From assembly GCA_963750065.1 (NCBI GenBank), contig CAVVPK010000010.1, positions 62,001 through 126,000 of the forward strand: a stretch of DNA of 64,000 nucleotides, written 5' to 3'. The translations under genes were made by a program, and so were the position numbers. The notes beneath the pieces are model-generated. The model made no database searches. It saw nothing but the letters and a program-made list of their open reading frames with translations, and had not been told where the DNA came from. Source of the DNA: CAVSRC01 sp963750065 (GTDB lineage: Bacteria > Pseudomonadota > Alphaproteobacteria > Rhizobiales > Kaistiaceae). Shown piece after piece: positions 19,401-27,516 of this stretch (within the stretch, counting starts at the first letter, position 1; every line of letters starts with the position of its first letter).

Positions 19401-19878
19401 GAGCGCCGGGCGGCTGGCGGCCACCGTCACGGCGAAACAGGAGCGGCGCACGCGCACCGGCAACAAGATGGGCGTGATCCAGCTTTCCGATTCCACCGGC
19501 GCCTTCGAGGCGGTGGCCTTCTCGGAAGAGCTCAACCGCTATCGCGAGCTGCTCGAACCCGGCCAGTCGGTGGTGGTGCTGGTCAATGCCGAGGACCGGC
19601 CGGAAGGCATCAACATGCGCATCCAGTCGGTCGAGTCGCTCGACCGGGTGATGGCCGGGCTGAAGCAGATCCGCGTTTTCGTGCGCGACGCGGCGCCGCT
19701 GGCAAGCGTCCAGCGCCAGCTTGGCGCCAAGGGCGAGGGCGAGGCGAGCCTCGTGCTGCTGCTCGACGAGGGCAAGCAGGAGGTGGAGATGCGGCTCCCT
19801 GGCCGCTACGCGGTGACGCCGCAGATCGCCTCGGCGCTGCGCGCCGTGCGCGGGGTGGTGCAGGTGGAGCTGGTATAG
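16402..19878 (+). CDS. dnaE: DNA polymerase III alpha subunit (replicative type)
   Basis: This is the catalytic subunit of the replicative polymerase. An N-terminal PHP domain begins GFVHLRVHSAYSLLEGALPL. The palm carries the catalytic aspartates in PDFDVDFC (about residues 418-425), after the GPGRGSGAGSVVAW loop. A clamp-binding motif QSDMFG lies near residue 931 and an OB domain near 1005-1080 (TGNKMGVIQLSDSTG), followed by the C-terminal domain. The OB and C-terminal parts and the absence of imuA/imuB nearby point to DnaE1, not mutagenic DnaE2. I chose GTG at 16402, with AGGAG nine bases upstream, giving 1158 residues, the normal length. An in-frame ATG at 16333 would add an unconserved leader. 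Confidence 0.95.
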   Translation: MSRIVEKVGFVHLRVHSAYSLLEGALPLKRLIALARGDRMPALAITDSGNLFGALEFSQKMVDEGIQPIVGCQVAVDFGDQAEEGRPGAPARGKPLSDLVLIAATETGYWNLVRLVSDSYVQGAADTRAHVGFDALADRGDGLIVLTGGPGGPINKALIDGQAELAGARLDRLARVFGDRLYVELQRHGTQAEQAAEPLLIDMAYARGLALVATNEAFFPKRDDYEAHDALIAIAEGAVIAEGDRRRLTPEHFFKTRAEMVALFEDLPEATQNTVEIALRCSWWPVTRKPILPRFAGAGADPEEADRAEALALREEAAAGLARRLKAHGLAEGFTEEDYRNRLDYELGVIVKMKYPGYFLIVADFIQWAKSQGIPVGPGRGSGAGSVVAWSLTITDLDPLRFNLIFERFLNPDRVSMPDFDVDFCQNRRDEVIQYVQQKYGADQVAQIITFGTLQARAVLRDVGRVLQMPYGQVDRLAKLVPANPANPVTLAQAVNSEPQLQTARDGDPTVARLLEIAMKLEGLYRHASTHAAGIVIGDRPLSELVPLYRDPRSGMTVSQFNMKWVEQAGLVKFDFLGLKTLTVLDVAVKLIRRRGVDIDLSQIPLDDTPTFEMLRSGDTVGVFQVESAGMRRALVDMRPDRFEDLVALVALYRPGPMANIPTYCARKLGKEPVEYLAPVLKPILEPTYGIITYQEQVQQIARDMAGYTLAEADLLRRAMGKKIKAEMDAQRGRFMQGAAERGYGKDVATEIFDACAKFAEYGFNKSHSAPYALITYQTAYLKANYPAEFMAASLTLDSGNTDKISEFRREAIRLGVPVEAPSVNRCGVPFDVALDADGKGRILYSLAALKGVGAAAVESLVASRGEAPFRDLADFGRRINPKMINKRVLESLIAAGALDELEADRARLTAGVDRILGMASRLQESAAVGQSDMFGAAEDRQPLLLPVVEPWLPAEKLKREHDAVGFYLSAHPLDEYAAVLAKMRVQSWAEFVQSVRGGASAGRLAATVTAKQERRTRTGNKMGVIQLSDSTGAFEAVAFSEELNRYRELLEPGQSVVVLVNAEDRPEGINMRIQSVESLDRVMAGLKQIRVFVRDAAPLASVQRQLGAKGEGEASLVLLLDEGKQEVEMRLPGRYAVTPQIASALRAVRGVVQVELV

Positions 19879-19898
19879 GGGGCTTCGCTTCCTGCGGG

Positions 19899-20768
19899 CT
19901 ACGCGGCCTGCGTCCCGGCGCGCAGCTTGTCGAGCAGCCGGTGCAGTTTGTCGATCGTGCCGTCGGCGGACAGCGGCGTATAGACCGTGACGCGCAGGCT
20001 GCTGCCGCCGTCGACCGCGAGGCTCATATATTCGAAGGTCATCGTGCCCATTTCGGGATGGCGGATGCGCTTGTGGCCGGCGATCGGCGCGAGCACATCG
20101 TGGCGCGACCACCAGGCGCGGAACTCGGGGCTCTTCTCCGACAGCGTCGCCACCAGCCGCTCGTGATCGGGATGGCCGGCGAAGCGGGCGGTGTCGGCAC
20201 GGAAGGTCGCCAGCGTTACCGGTGCGATCTTCTCCCAGTCCATGAGCAGGCGGCGATGAGCCGGATTGGCGAAGACGTTGTGCATGACGTTGCGTTCGTC
20301 GGGCGGCAACAGGCTGTAGTCGCCGAAGACGGCGACGGCCGCCTGGTTCCACGCCAGCAGATCCCAGCGCCAGCCGGTGACATAGGCGGGCTGCGTTTCC
20401 ATGCTTTTCAGCATGCGGCGCACGCCCTCGTCGACGGCCTCCGGCGCCGGGACCTCCGCCTCGGGCGGCGGCCGCCCGCTGAGGATGAAGAGATGGCGCT
20501 TCTCGGACGGGTCGAGGCGGAGCGCCCTGGCAAGCCCTGACAGGGCCTCGGGCGAGGGGCGCACGTCGCGTCCCTGTTCCAGCCACGTGTACCAGGTGGT
20601 GCCGACACCGGCGAGCAGCGCCACTTCCTCGCGGCGCAGGCCCGGCGTGCGCCGGCGGGTACCGGGCGCCAGGCCGACCTCGGCCGGCGCCAGGCGCTCG
20701 CGACGCGAGCGGAGGAATTCGGCGAGTGCCTGCTGGCGGGCTTCGGTGCGGTGCTCGGTGAGGCTCAT
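19899..20768 (-). CDS. XRE-family regulator with MmyB-like sensor domain
   Basis: A 289-residue transcription regulator. The N-terminal helix-turn-helix is GLRREEVALLAGVGTTWYTW, followed by LEQGRDVRPSPEALSGLARA. The C-terminal half (about 110-285) is the MmyB-like ligand-binding domain, with VTGWRWDLLAWNQAAVAVFG and NVMHNVFANPAHR. In Streptomyces and others such regulators control an adjacent divergent short-chain dehydrogenase gene, exactly the arrangement here. The start is the ATG beginning MSLTEHRTEARQQ; the longer frame to 20879 overlaps the neighbouring gene. The ligand is unknown; MmyB-type domains can bind fatty acids. Confidence 0.92.
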   Translation of the reverse strand: MSLTEHRTEARQQALAEFLRSRRERLAPAEVGLAPGTRRRTPGLRREEVALLAGVGTTWYTWLEQGRDVRPSPEALSGLARALRLDPSEKRHLFILSGRPPPEAEVPAPEAVDEGVRRMLKSMETQPAYVTGWRWDLLAWNQAAVAVFGDYSLLPPDERNVMHNVFANPAHRRLLMDWEKIAPVTLATFRADTARFAGHPDHERLVATLSEKSPEFRAWWSRHDVLAPIAGHKRIRHPEMGTMTFEYMSLAVDGGSSLRVTVYTPLSADGTIDKLHRLLDKLRAGTQAA

Positions 20769-20869
20769 GGGCTCATCATAGCAGGATCGATACCAGGATA
20801 AATTCGGACCTGAATGGGCGTCGCCGGCCGAACCATGTTGAGGCTCCCGACACTTGAGAGGAGTTGAAG

Positions 20870-21586
20870 ATGTCGTCACAACATGCTGTCATCATTGGTG
20901 GAACATCCGGAATTGGACTGGCGGTTGCGCGCCAGCTCCTGGTGGCCGGCCTGCGCGTCACTATCGCGGGGCGGGACAAGGCGCGGCTGAAGGCCGCGGA
21001 GGAGACAGCCAAAGGTGCGAGCGGGCTTGCGCTCGACGCCCGTGACCCGGCGGCGGTTGGCAAAGCCTTCGCAGGGATGGGGACGGTGGATCACCTGATC
21101 CTGACGCTCGGCAGCAACCGGGGTTTCGGCCCGATCAACGCGCTTTCGGCCGACGATGTGCGTGCCCCCTTCGAGGACAAGGTGCTGCCGGCGATCGCTT
21201 GCGTGCAGGCGGCGCTGCCAGTGCTCGCACCGGCGGCAAGCATCATCTTCGTGTCGGCCGTCTCGGCGCAGGCAGCGATGCCCGGTACGGCGGCGCTCGG
21301 CGCCGCCAATGCCGCCGTCGAGGCGCTGGTGCCGATCCTGGCGGTCGAGCTAAAGCCGCACCGGGTCAACGCGGTCTCGCCCGGCGTCATCGACACGGCG
21401 TGGTGGGACTTCCTGCCGGCCGGTGAGAAGGCTGCGGCCTTTGCCGACTTCGCCGGCCGAACTCCGGTCGGCCGCCTTGGCGCCGCCGACGACGTCGCCC
21501 AGGCGATCGCCTTCCTGGTACGCGACAGCTTCGTGAGCGGCCATGTGCTCGTCTGCGACGGCGGTGCCCGGCTGGGGGCAGGCTAG
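20870..21586 (+). CDS. short-chain dehydrogenase/reductase family protein
   Basis: A 238-residue Rossmann-fold protein. The cofactor loop IIGGTSGIGLAVARQL lies at the N-terminus and NAVSPGVIDTAWWDFLP after the active-site helix; it ends FVSGHVLVCDGGARL. The catalytic Tyr-x3-Lys is not recognisable: the segment aligned to it reads GTAALGAANAAVEAL, with no Tyr or Lys, although FVSAVSAQAAMP keeps the serine region. The ATG follows GAGAGGAG. It is divergent from an MmyB-like regulator, its probable controller. Because of the altered active site it may bind NAD(P)H without normal reductase chemistry. Confidence 0.9.
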   Translation: MSSQHAVIIGGTSGIGLAVARQLLVAGLRVTIAGRDKARLKAAEETAKGASGLALDARDPAAVGKAFAGMGTVDHLILTLGSNRGFGPINALSADDVRAPFEDKVLPAIACVQAALPVLAPAASIIFVSAVSAQAAMPGTAALGAANAAVEALVPILAVELKPHRVNAVSPGVIDTAWWDFLPAGEKAAAFADFAGRTPVGRLGAADDVAQAIAFLVRDSFVSGHVLVCDGGARLGAG

Positions 21587-21642
21587 CGCGAGCCGCTTCA
21601 AATGGTCGTGGGGGAACTGGCCTCGACCACCGTTTCACCGTT

Positions 21643-22551
21643 ATGGTGGCGCGCATGATCCGCGCCATCGTCGCCATTGCCGCCGCCGTCCTCGTCGCCA
21701 CGCTCAGCGTTGCCGCGCACGCGGCTCCCTACCGGCTGGCGCCGTTCAAGGACGACCTGTTCAAGTATCCAGCCATCCTGCAGACCCAGGACGGCGGCAA
21801 CTACGTTCTGGTCGACTATTCCAAGCAGCGCGACCTCTACGACCGCGACACGATCGTCGAGAAGAAGGCGAAGCCGGAATATGTCAGCCTCGTCGGCGCG
21901 GCGACCTACGACTACAAGGGCGCCGGCGACCACACGCTGAAATACATGGGCACCGGCAAGGTCAATGGCGGCGCCAAGGCGGTGGTCATCTACATCCACG
22001 GCATGGGCGGCAGCCGCGTGCAGGGCGTCAACGAGTGGATGTTCGGCGGCAACTTCAACCGCATCATGAACCTGATGAAGCAGAACGACGGTGCCTATCT
22101 GTCGCCGGACTTCTCCGATTTCGGGCCGCAGGGCGCCGCCGACATCCGCAACCTCGTCCTCGACCAGGCAGCCAAATCGCCGAACGCGGCGATCTTCATC
22201 GCCTGCGGCTCGTGGGGCGGGGCGATCTGCTGGCAGCTTGCCGCCGACGCAAAGGCGGTGCCGCACATCGCGGGCCTGCTGCTGCTCGGCTCCAACCACG
22301 ACGACCGTTTCATCACCTCGCCGGCGGTCACCGGCAAGGGCCGCCGCTTTCCGGTCTATCTCGGCCACGGCACCGCCGACCCGATCTACGGCTGGAAGGA
22401 CGAGGTGAAGTTCTACAACAAGGTGCGCGCAGCGGACCCGAGCTATCCGATCAAGGTGGCGATCTTCCGCACCGGCGTCCATGGAACACCCATCCGCATG
22501 ACCGACTGGCGGCTGATCCTGAACTGGATGCTGCAGGTGGACGGGCGTTGA
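21643..22551 (+). CDS. exported alpha/beta hydrolase
   Basis: An N-terminal signal peptide (MIRAIVAIAAAVLVATLSVA, then AHA as cleavage site) leads to a mature protein of about 275 residues. Oxyanion segment IYIHGMGGSR and nucleophile elbow IACGSWGGAICW (Gly-x-Ser-x-Gly) are clear; LGHGTADPIYGW gives the acidic region and FRTGVHGTPIRM the likely His. Two starts are possible, 21643 and 21655; the second begins directly with the signal. It is followed by a DUF1402 gene that also encodes an exported protein, so both may work in the periplasm. The substrate is unknown. Confidence 0.85.
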   Translation: MVARMIRAIVAIAAAVLVATLSVAAHAAPYRLAPFKDDLFKYPAILQTQDGGNYVLVDYSKQRDLYDRDTIVEKKAKPEYVSLVGAATYDYKGAGDHTLKYMGTGKVNGGAKAVVIYIHGMGGSRVQGVNEWMFGGNFNRIMNLMKQNDGAYLSPDFSDFGPQGAADIRNLVLDQAAKSPNAAIFIACGSWGGAICWQLAADAKAVPHIAGLLLLGSNHDDRFITSPAVTGKGRRFPVYLGHGTADPIYGWKDEVKFYNKVRAADPSYPIKVAIFRTGVHGTPIRMTDWRLILNWMLQVDGR

Positions 22552-22718
22552 GCGGCGGCTACCGGGACGGGCGAGCGGCGCGGGCACAATCGTCTTGCCG
22601 CCCCACGGGCGCCCATGCAATATACTCTGAAATCGATACAAGAAGACATTCTGGTGCGCGGGTGACGGGGAGGATCGCGGCCTGAAAGGCCGGCGATCCG
22701 GGTTGTGGGGTGTGCGTC

Positions 22719-23729
22719 ATGGGTCGTTTTCGATGGTTCGCCCTCGCCGTGGCGCTTGCGCTGACGCTCGGCGCCGCACCGGCGCCTGCAAGCCCCAAGA
22801 TCATCGTCGTTCCCGCCGACTATCACGCCAAGACCCAGCCGCCGGTTGCCGTCCAGTCCTACCTGCTGACGTTGATGCAGCAGGGCGGCAGTTGGGAGGA
22901 CAAGTACCAGCACATCGTCAAGGTGCTTGCCTCGAACGGCCCGTTGATGGCCAACGTCAAGAAGGCGTCCCGGATTTACGGCGTCAACCCGGTCGATGTG
23001 GTGGGCGCGATCGTCGGCGAACACACCTTCAACATGAACGTCTTCGACACGCTGCAGACCTACTATGTGAAAGCGCTGCAGTACATGAACGACAAGACGC
23101 TGACGTTCCAATACCAGGGCGAACTCGCCAAGGATTTCTTCAAGCGCCCGCAATTCGCGCGCTGTGAGGCGATGAAGTCGAATTATGACAAGTGGGACTG
23201 CCGGGAGACCGTGTGGAACCGCGTGTTCATGGCCCGGGCGGTGGGCGGCAAAGGCTGGCCGATCGACCGGCTGAACCGGGTCTTCTTCGCGCCCGCGCAT
23301 GTCGGCCAGACGTTTGGCGTCGGCCAGATCGGCCCGGTCGTTGCCCTCAGCGTGACCGATCTGGTGCACCGCAAGAGCGGGCTGCCGTTGCTGTCCATCG
23401 ACGACGCACCGCAGGTGTTCGCGCAGATCATGAACCCGGACACCTCGATGCAATACATCGCCGCTTCGATCCGCGTATCGATCGACACTTACAGGCGGAT
23501 CGCCGGCTTCGACATCTCGCAGAATGCCGGGATCATCGCCACGCTCTATAATCTCGGCGATTCCGCCACCCGCGCCACCGACCTCAAGGCGGAGAACGAC
23601 GCCCGCGCCAAGAAGGGCCTGCCGCCGCAATGGCCGCAGGAAAACTTCTACGGCTGGTTCATCAACGAGAAAGCCGCCGAGCTGCGCAAGCTGGTGGCCG
23701 GCACGCTCGACACGGCGTCGGTGCGCTGA
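22719..23729 (+). CDS. DUF1402 family exported protein
   Basis: A 336-residue protein with a signal peptide (MGRFRWFALAVALALTLGAA) and a single long domain with the motifs VNPVDVVGAIVGEHTFNMNV, FFAPAHVGQTFGVGQIGPVV and AGIIATLYNLGDSATRA. This is DUF1402, found mainly in Hyphomicrobiales. The glutamate in GAIVGEHTFN together with GVGQIGP and the TLYNLGD helix recalls lytic transglycosylases (GEH, GxGQ, YN-x-G), so a peptidoglycan role is a reasonable inference, not proven. The ATG at 22719 is used; a GTG at 22710 adds three residues. Confidence 0.87.
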   Translation: MGRFRWFALAVALALTLGAAPAPASPKIIVVPADYHAKTQPPVAVQSYLLTLMQQGGSWEDKYQHIVKVLASNGPLMANVKKASRIYGVNPVDVVGAIVGEHTFNMNVFDTLQTYYVKALQYMNDKTLTFQYQGELAKDFFKRPQFARCEAMKSNYDKWDCRETVWNRVFMARAVGGKGWPIDRLNRVFFAPAHVGQTFGVGQIGPVVALSVTDLVHRKSGLPLLSIDDAPQVFAQIMNPDTSMQYIAASIRVSIDTYRRIAGFDISQNAGIIATLYNLGDSATRATDLKAENDARAKKGLPPQWPQENFYGWFINEKAAELRKLVAGTLDTASVR

Positions 23730-23914
23730 GCGGACTGCCGGCGGGCGCCGGGCATCCCTTGCTTTCCGCGAATCCTCCCCATATAAGGCGCTCCATCTCA
23801 CACGCGGGGTTCGGGTCAATCGGCCGTCCTGAGTAGCGGGCGAACGACCCTTCCGGTGTCCTTGTCAGGACTCAACCCCCGCGGCGGCAGAACCGGTAAA
23901 GGAGCAAGGTAGTC

Positions 23915-25033
23915 ATGGCACTGCCCGATTATTCCATGCGTCAGCTGCTCGAGGCTGGCGTTCACTTCGGCCATCAGAAGCATCGCTGGAACCCCAAGAT
24001 GGCTGAGTACATCTTCGGGGTGCGCAACAATATCCACATCATCGACCTCGCCCAGACGGTGCCCATGCTGCACCGGGCGCTGGAAGCGGTGAGCGATGTG
24101 GTGGCCGGTGGCGGCCGCGTGCTGTTCGTCGGCACCAAGCGCCAGGCGGCCGAGCCGCTGACGGCGGCGGCCAAGCGCTGCGCCCAGTATTACGTCAACG
24201 CCCGCTGGCTCGGCGGCATGCTGACCAACTGGAAGACGATCTCGCGCTCCATCCAGCGCCTGCGCGAGCTGGAGACAATGTTCGCCGGCGATGCCCAGGG
24301 CCTGACCAAGAAAGAGCGCCTGATGCTGACCCGCGAGAAGGACAAGCTGGAGAAGGCGCTCGGCGGCATCAAGGACATGGGCGGCGTGCCCAACCTGCTG
24401 TTCGTCATCGACACCAACAAGGAGGCGATCGCCATCCAGGAGGCGAACCGCCTCGGCATTCCGGTGGCGGCGATCGTCGATTCCAACTGCAACCCGGACA
24501 ACATCGCCTATCCGATCCCCGGCAACGACGATGCCGGCCGCGCGATCACGCTCTATTGCGATCTGGTCGCCAGGGCGGCGATCGACGGCATCGGCCGCGC
24601 CCAGGGCGAGGCCGGTATCGACATCGGTGCCCAGGTGGAGGTGCCGGAGGAGCCGGTGGTCCTCGAAGCGGTGGGTGAGGCTGTGGTTCTCGAAGCGGTC
24701 GGCGACGTCGACATGACGGCTGCCGAGACGCTGGAGCCGCAGGCGGTCGACAGCAACAGCCGGCGCGCCAAGGCGACGGCTTCGGCCGCGGCTGCAGCGG
24801 CGGTCGAGCCGCTGTTCGAGACGCCGGCAGGCGAGGCCAACGACCTCAAGAAGATCTCGGGTGTCGGCCCGGTGCTCGAGAAGAAGCTCAATGCGCTCGG
24901 CATCACCCGCTTCGACCAGGTGGCGAACTTCTCCGACGAGGATATCGCCAAGATCGACGAGGCCCTGAACTTCAAGGGCCGCATCATGCGCGACGACTGG
25001 ATCGGGCAGGCAAAGACCCTGGCCGGCGGCTAG
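23915..25033 (+). CDS. rpsB: 30S ribosomal protein S2 with helix-hairpin-helix-like tail
   Basis: Residues 1-230 are normal S2: MALPDYSMRQLLEAGVHFGH, NPKMAEYIFGVRNNIHIIDL, and NARWLGGMLTNWKTI. The protein is 372 residues, more than 100 longer than standard S2. The extra part has a low-complexity linker with a repeated VVLEAVGE/VVLEAVGD unit. It ends in a compact domain, KKISGVGPVLEKKLNALGI with DEALNFKGRI, near residues 308-372. The same kind of tail is known on L21 and other proteins of Hyphomicrobiales. An AAGGAG site precedes the ATG. It heads the rpsB-tsf pair. Confidence 0.96.
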   Translation: MALPDYSMRQLLEAGVHFGHQKHRWNPKMAEYIFGVRNNIHIIDLAQTVPMLHRALEAVSDVVAGGGRVLFVGTKRQAAEPLTAAAKRCAQYYVNARWLGGMLTNWKTISRSIQRLRELETMFAGDAQGLTKKERLMLTREKDKLEKALGGIKDMGGVPNLLFVIDTNKEAIAIQEANRLGIPVAAIVDSNCNPDNIAYPIPGNDDAGRAITLYCDLVARAAIDGIGRAQGEAGIDIGAQVEVPEEPVVLEAVGEAVVLEAVGDVDMTAAETLEPQAVDSNSRRAKATASAAAAAAVEPLFETPAGEANDLKKISGVGPVLEKKLNALGITRFDQVANFSDEDIAKIDEALNFKGRIMRDDWIGQAKTLAGG

Positions 25034-25072
25034 GGGTGCGGCCGCCCGGCCCAAGAAACAAGGATTGACGAC

Positions 25073-25996
25073 ATGACTATCACCGCGGGAATGGTGAAAG
25101 AGCTCCGCGACCAGACGGGCGCGGGCATGATGGACTGCAAGGCGGCGCTGACCGAGACCGCCGGCGAGATGGAAGCCGCCATCGACTGGCTGCGCACCAA
25201 GGGGCTGGCCAAGGCGGCCAAGAAGGCCGGCCGGGTGGCCGCCGAAGGCCTGGTGGCGATCGCCTCGCAGGGCAAGCGCGCGGTCATGATCGAGCTCAAC
25301 TCGGAGACTGACTTCGTCGCCCGCAATGCCGACTTCCAGGCACTGGCCAAGGCCATCGCCGAGGCAGGGCTCAGCACCGATGGGTCGCTGGCGGCGATCC
25401 AGGCGGCCAAGATGCCCTCCGGCAAGACGGTCGACGACGAGATCAAGACGGCGATCGCGACCATCGGCGAGAACATGACGCTCAGGCGCAGCGCCGAGGT
25501 GTCGGTGAAGAACGGCGCGGTGGCGAGCTACGTCCACAGCGCCGTCGCACCAGGTCTCGGCAAGATCGGCGTCATCGTCGGGCTGGAGTCGCCGGGCGAT
25601 ACCGGCAAGCTGGAACAGGTCGGCAAGCAGGTCGCCATGCACGTTGCCGCCGCCGGTCCGCTGGCGGTGCGCACCGATGAACTCGACCCGACGGTGGTTG
25701 CCCGCGAAAAGGCGATCTTCGCCGAACAGGCGCGCGAATCCGGCAAGCCCGAGGCGATCATCGAGAAGATGGTCGAGGGCCGCCTGCGCAAGTTCTACGA
25801 GGAGGTTGTGCTCCTGTCGCAGACGTTCGTCATCGACACCGAGAAGACGGTGGAGCAGGCGCTGAAGGCGGCCGAGGCCGATATCGGCGGCGGCGTCACG
25901 CTGACCGAGTTCGTCTGCTTCCGGCTGGGCGAGGGCGTCGAGAAGGCGGAGAGCGACTTCGCCGCGGAAGTGGCTGCCGCGGCCGGCACCAAGTAG
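25073..25996 (+). CDS. tsf: elongation factor Ts
   Basis: EF-Ts exchanges GDP for GTP on EF-Tu. The 307 residues begin with a UBA-like domain, ITAGMVKELRDQTGAGMMDC followed by KAALTETAGEMEAAIDWLR. The core carries the signature IELNSETDFVARN and a second core subdomain with GVIVGLESPGD. Length and domain order are normal for alphaproteobacteria. It follows rpsB by 39 bases and is followed by a hairpin that may end the transcript. pyrH and frr, usually close by, come after an inserted outer-membrane protein gene. Confidence 0.97.
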   Translation: MTITAGMVKELRDQTGAGMMDCKAALTETAGEMEAAIDWLRTKGLAKAAKKAGRVAAEGLVAIASQGKRAVMIELNSETDFVARNADFQALAKAIAEAGLSTDGSLAAIQAAKMPSGKTVDDEIKTAIATIGENMTLRRSAEVSVKNGAVASYVHSAVAPGLGKIGVIVGLESPGDTGKLEQVGKQVAMHVAAAGPLAVRTDELDPTVVAREKAIFAEQARESGKPEAIIEKMVEGRLRKFYEEVVLLSQTFVIDTEKTVEQALKAAEADIGGGVTLTEFVCFRLGEGVEKAESDFAAEVAAAAGTK

Positions 25997-26024
25997 CCGA
26001 ACCGCCGCCAGGCGCGAAAATCCG

Positions 26025-26056
26025 AAGGCCCGGACGGGGTTGCCCGTCTGGGCCTT
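26025..26056 (+). terminator. hairpin after tsf
   Basis: AAGGCCCGGACGGG pairs with CCCGTCTGGGCCTT across a four-base loop, giving a strong GC-rich stem 29 bases after the tsf stop. There is no clear U-tract, so termination efficiency is uncertain. Confidence 0.6.
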
Positions 26057-26227
26057 GTCACTTGTGGCAAGTCGCCGTTTGACTCCCTCAGGCTGGACCG
26101 GCTTAGATGCTCAAGTCTGTGTCCGGACGGGGGCGTTCGAACCCCTGCCGTGTCACGCGCGGGGGCGTGTCGATCGGGGTCTTGTCGCCGTTTGGCGCTG
26201 CTTCCGGCAGTCTTGCGGGGTGGGACC

Positions 26228-27427
26228 ATGCCGGGACGTGTGCAGGCCGCAGTGGCGGCCGTTGTCATTCGCGGGGTTGCGGCCGTAGCAACCGTGTTGC
26301 CGCTCTCTGTCGCCGCTCATGCCGGCGGCTACGACACCGGCGAACGCGACTGGGATTTCCTCTTCCAGCAGAACGATTTCGCTGCCGAAGCGGGCACGCG
26401 TTACATCGATCCGCAGCGCACGCTGAAGAACGTGGTCGGTAGCGGGTCGACGGCGAGCAACGCCGAGACAGAAGCGTTCTCGGTCGAACGCTTCAGCGTC
26501 ATGGCGCGCCTGACGCAGCAGGTTCGCTGTATGGCGAGCTATCGCCAGCCCTTCGAGGGGCATGCCAATTACGGACTGTGGTTCGCCGCCGCCTCGGCGA
26601 CGGAACAACACTTCACGTCCGACGACTACGGGCTCACCTGCGCGGCTTCAGCGCCGGTGGGCATGGGCAACCTGCTGTTCATCGGCGGCGCCTCCTATCA
26701 GACGATCAACTACGAACTGCTGCAGAATTACGGCGGCCCGGCGGCTTCGACCAATGTCAACGGCGACGGGATCGGCTGGCGCGCCGGCATCGGCTACGAG
26801 ATCCCGCAATACGCGCTGCGCGCCACGCTGATCTACAATTCGGCCATCGGCTACGACATGAGCGGGACGGGCACCGGTCTTTATGCCAGCCCGGGCGTTT
26901 TCTACACGGGCCCGTTGGCCGGCTCGATCACCATGCCGCAGTCGGTCGAACTGAAGGCACAGTCCGGCGTCGCGCCGGGCTGGCTGGCCTTCGGTTCGGT
27001 CAAATGGACCGATTGGAGCGTGCTTCAGGACATGGCGCTGTGCCCGCCGGGAACATCCCCCTGCATCACCGGGGCGGGCGCCTACAGCGCCCTGACGGTG
27101 ATGTTCAAGGACAGCTGGACGGTCACGCTGGGCGCTGCGCACCAGTTTTCCAAGGCGTTCTCGCTGGCCGGCAGCCTGACCTGGGACCAGGGCGCCACGC
27201 AGGGCTTCACCTCGCAGACCGACACCTGGACCGCAAATCTGACCGGCGTATGGACGCCGCACAAGAACCTGGAACTGCAGTTCGGCGGTGGTCTTGGCGT
27301 GCTGACCGGCGGATCGCTGAGCACGGCGACGCTTCCCGGCGGCTATACGAACCCGGTCGGCTACACGGCGTCCTTCGGCGACGACATGGTCTATACGCTG
27401 AGCGGCAAGGCGGCCGTCCACTTCTGA
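26228..27427 (+). CDS. FadL-like outer-membrane transport protein
   Basis: A 399-residue protein with a signal peptide ending LPLSVAAHA, then a beta-rich sequence of alternating hydrophobic residues and a final aromatic Phe (GKAAVHF), as in outer-membrane barrels. Blocks such as FSVERFSVMARLTQQV, WLAFGSVKWTDWSVLQ and WTVTLGAAHQFSKAFSLAG match OmpP1/FadL family strands. FadL proteins let long-chain fatty acids or other hydrophobic compounds pass the outer membrane. The ATG at 26228 begins the signal; the longer frame lacks support. It lies between tsf and pyrH, where no gene or a different one is usual. Confidence 0.75.
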   Translation: MPGRVQAAVAAVVIRGVAAVATVLPLSVAAHAGGYDTGERDWDFLFQQNDFAAEAGTRYIDPQRTLKNVVGSGSTASNAETEAFSVERFSVMARLTQQVRCMASYRQPFEGHANYGLWFAAASATEQHFTSDDYGLTCAASAPVGMGNLLFIGGASYQTINYELLQNYGGPAASTNVNGDGIGWRAGIGYEIPQYALRATLIYNSAIGYDMSGTGTGLYASPGVFYTGPLAGSITMPQSVELKAQSGVAPGWLAFGSVKWTDWSVLQDMALCPPGTSPCITGAGAYSALTVMFKDSWTVTLGAAHQFSKAFSLAGSLTWDQGATQGFTSQTDTWTANLTGVWTPHKNLELQFGGGLGVLTGGSLSTATLPGGYTNPVGYTASFGDDMVYTLSGKAAVHF

Positions 27428-27516
27428 GGCGGTACGCGCCGCGTTGCGGCCGTGACAGGCAACCGGCCATCGTGTATCCCGATGGCGGTTTTCCAACGTT
27501 TCTCGAGTTCGCGACC

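Noticed and set aside
16243..20586. Minus-strand open frame of 1447 codons antisense to dnaE
   Set aside because: It is a shadow of the GC-rich dnaE frame; the sequence is His/Arg/Gly-rich with no domain, while the plus strand is clear DnaE and the 20586 end lies in the regulator gene.
24650..24710. Internal DNA repeat in rpsB
   Set aside because: It is the coding repeat for VVLEAVGE/VVLEAVGD in the S2 linker, not a separate element.
23816..25642. Minus-strand open frame of 608 codons antisense to rpsB and tsf
   Set aside because: Shadow; both plus-strand genes are unmistakable.
26095..26160. tRNA-like T-arm (GGGGCGTTCGAACCCC)
   Set aside because: No matching acceptor, D or anticodon arms could be folded around it, and the loop is one base too long.
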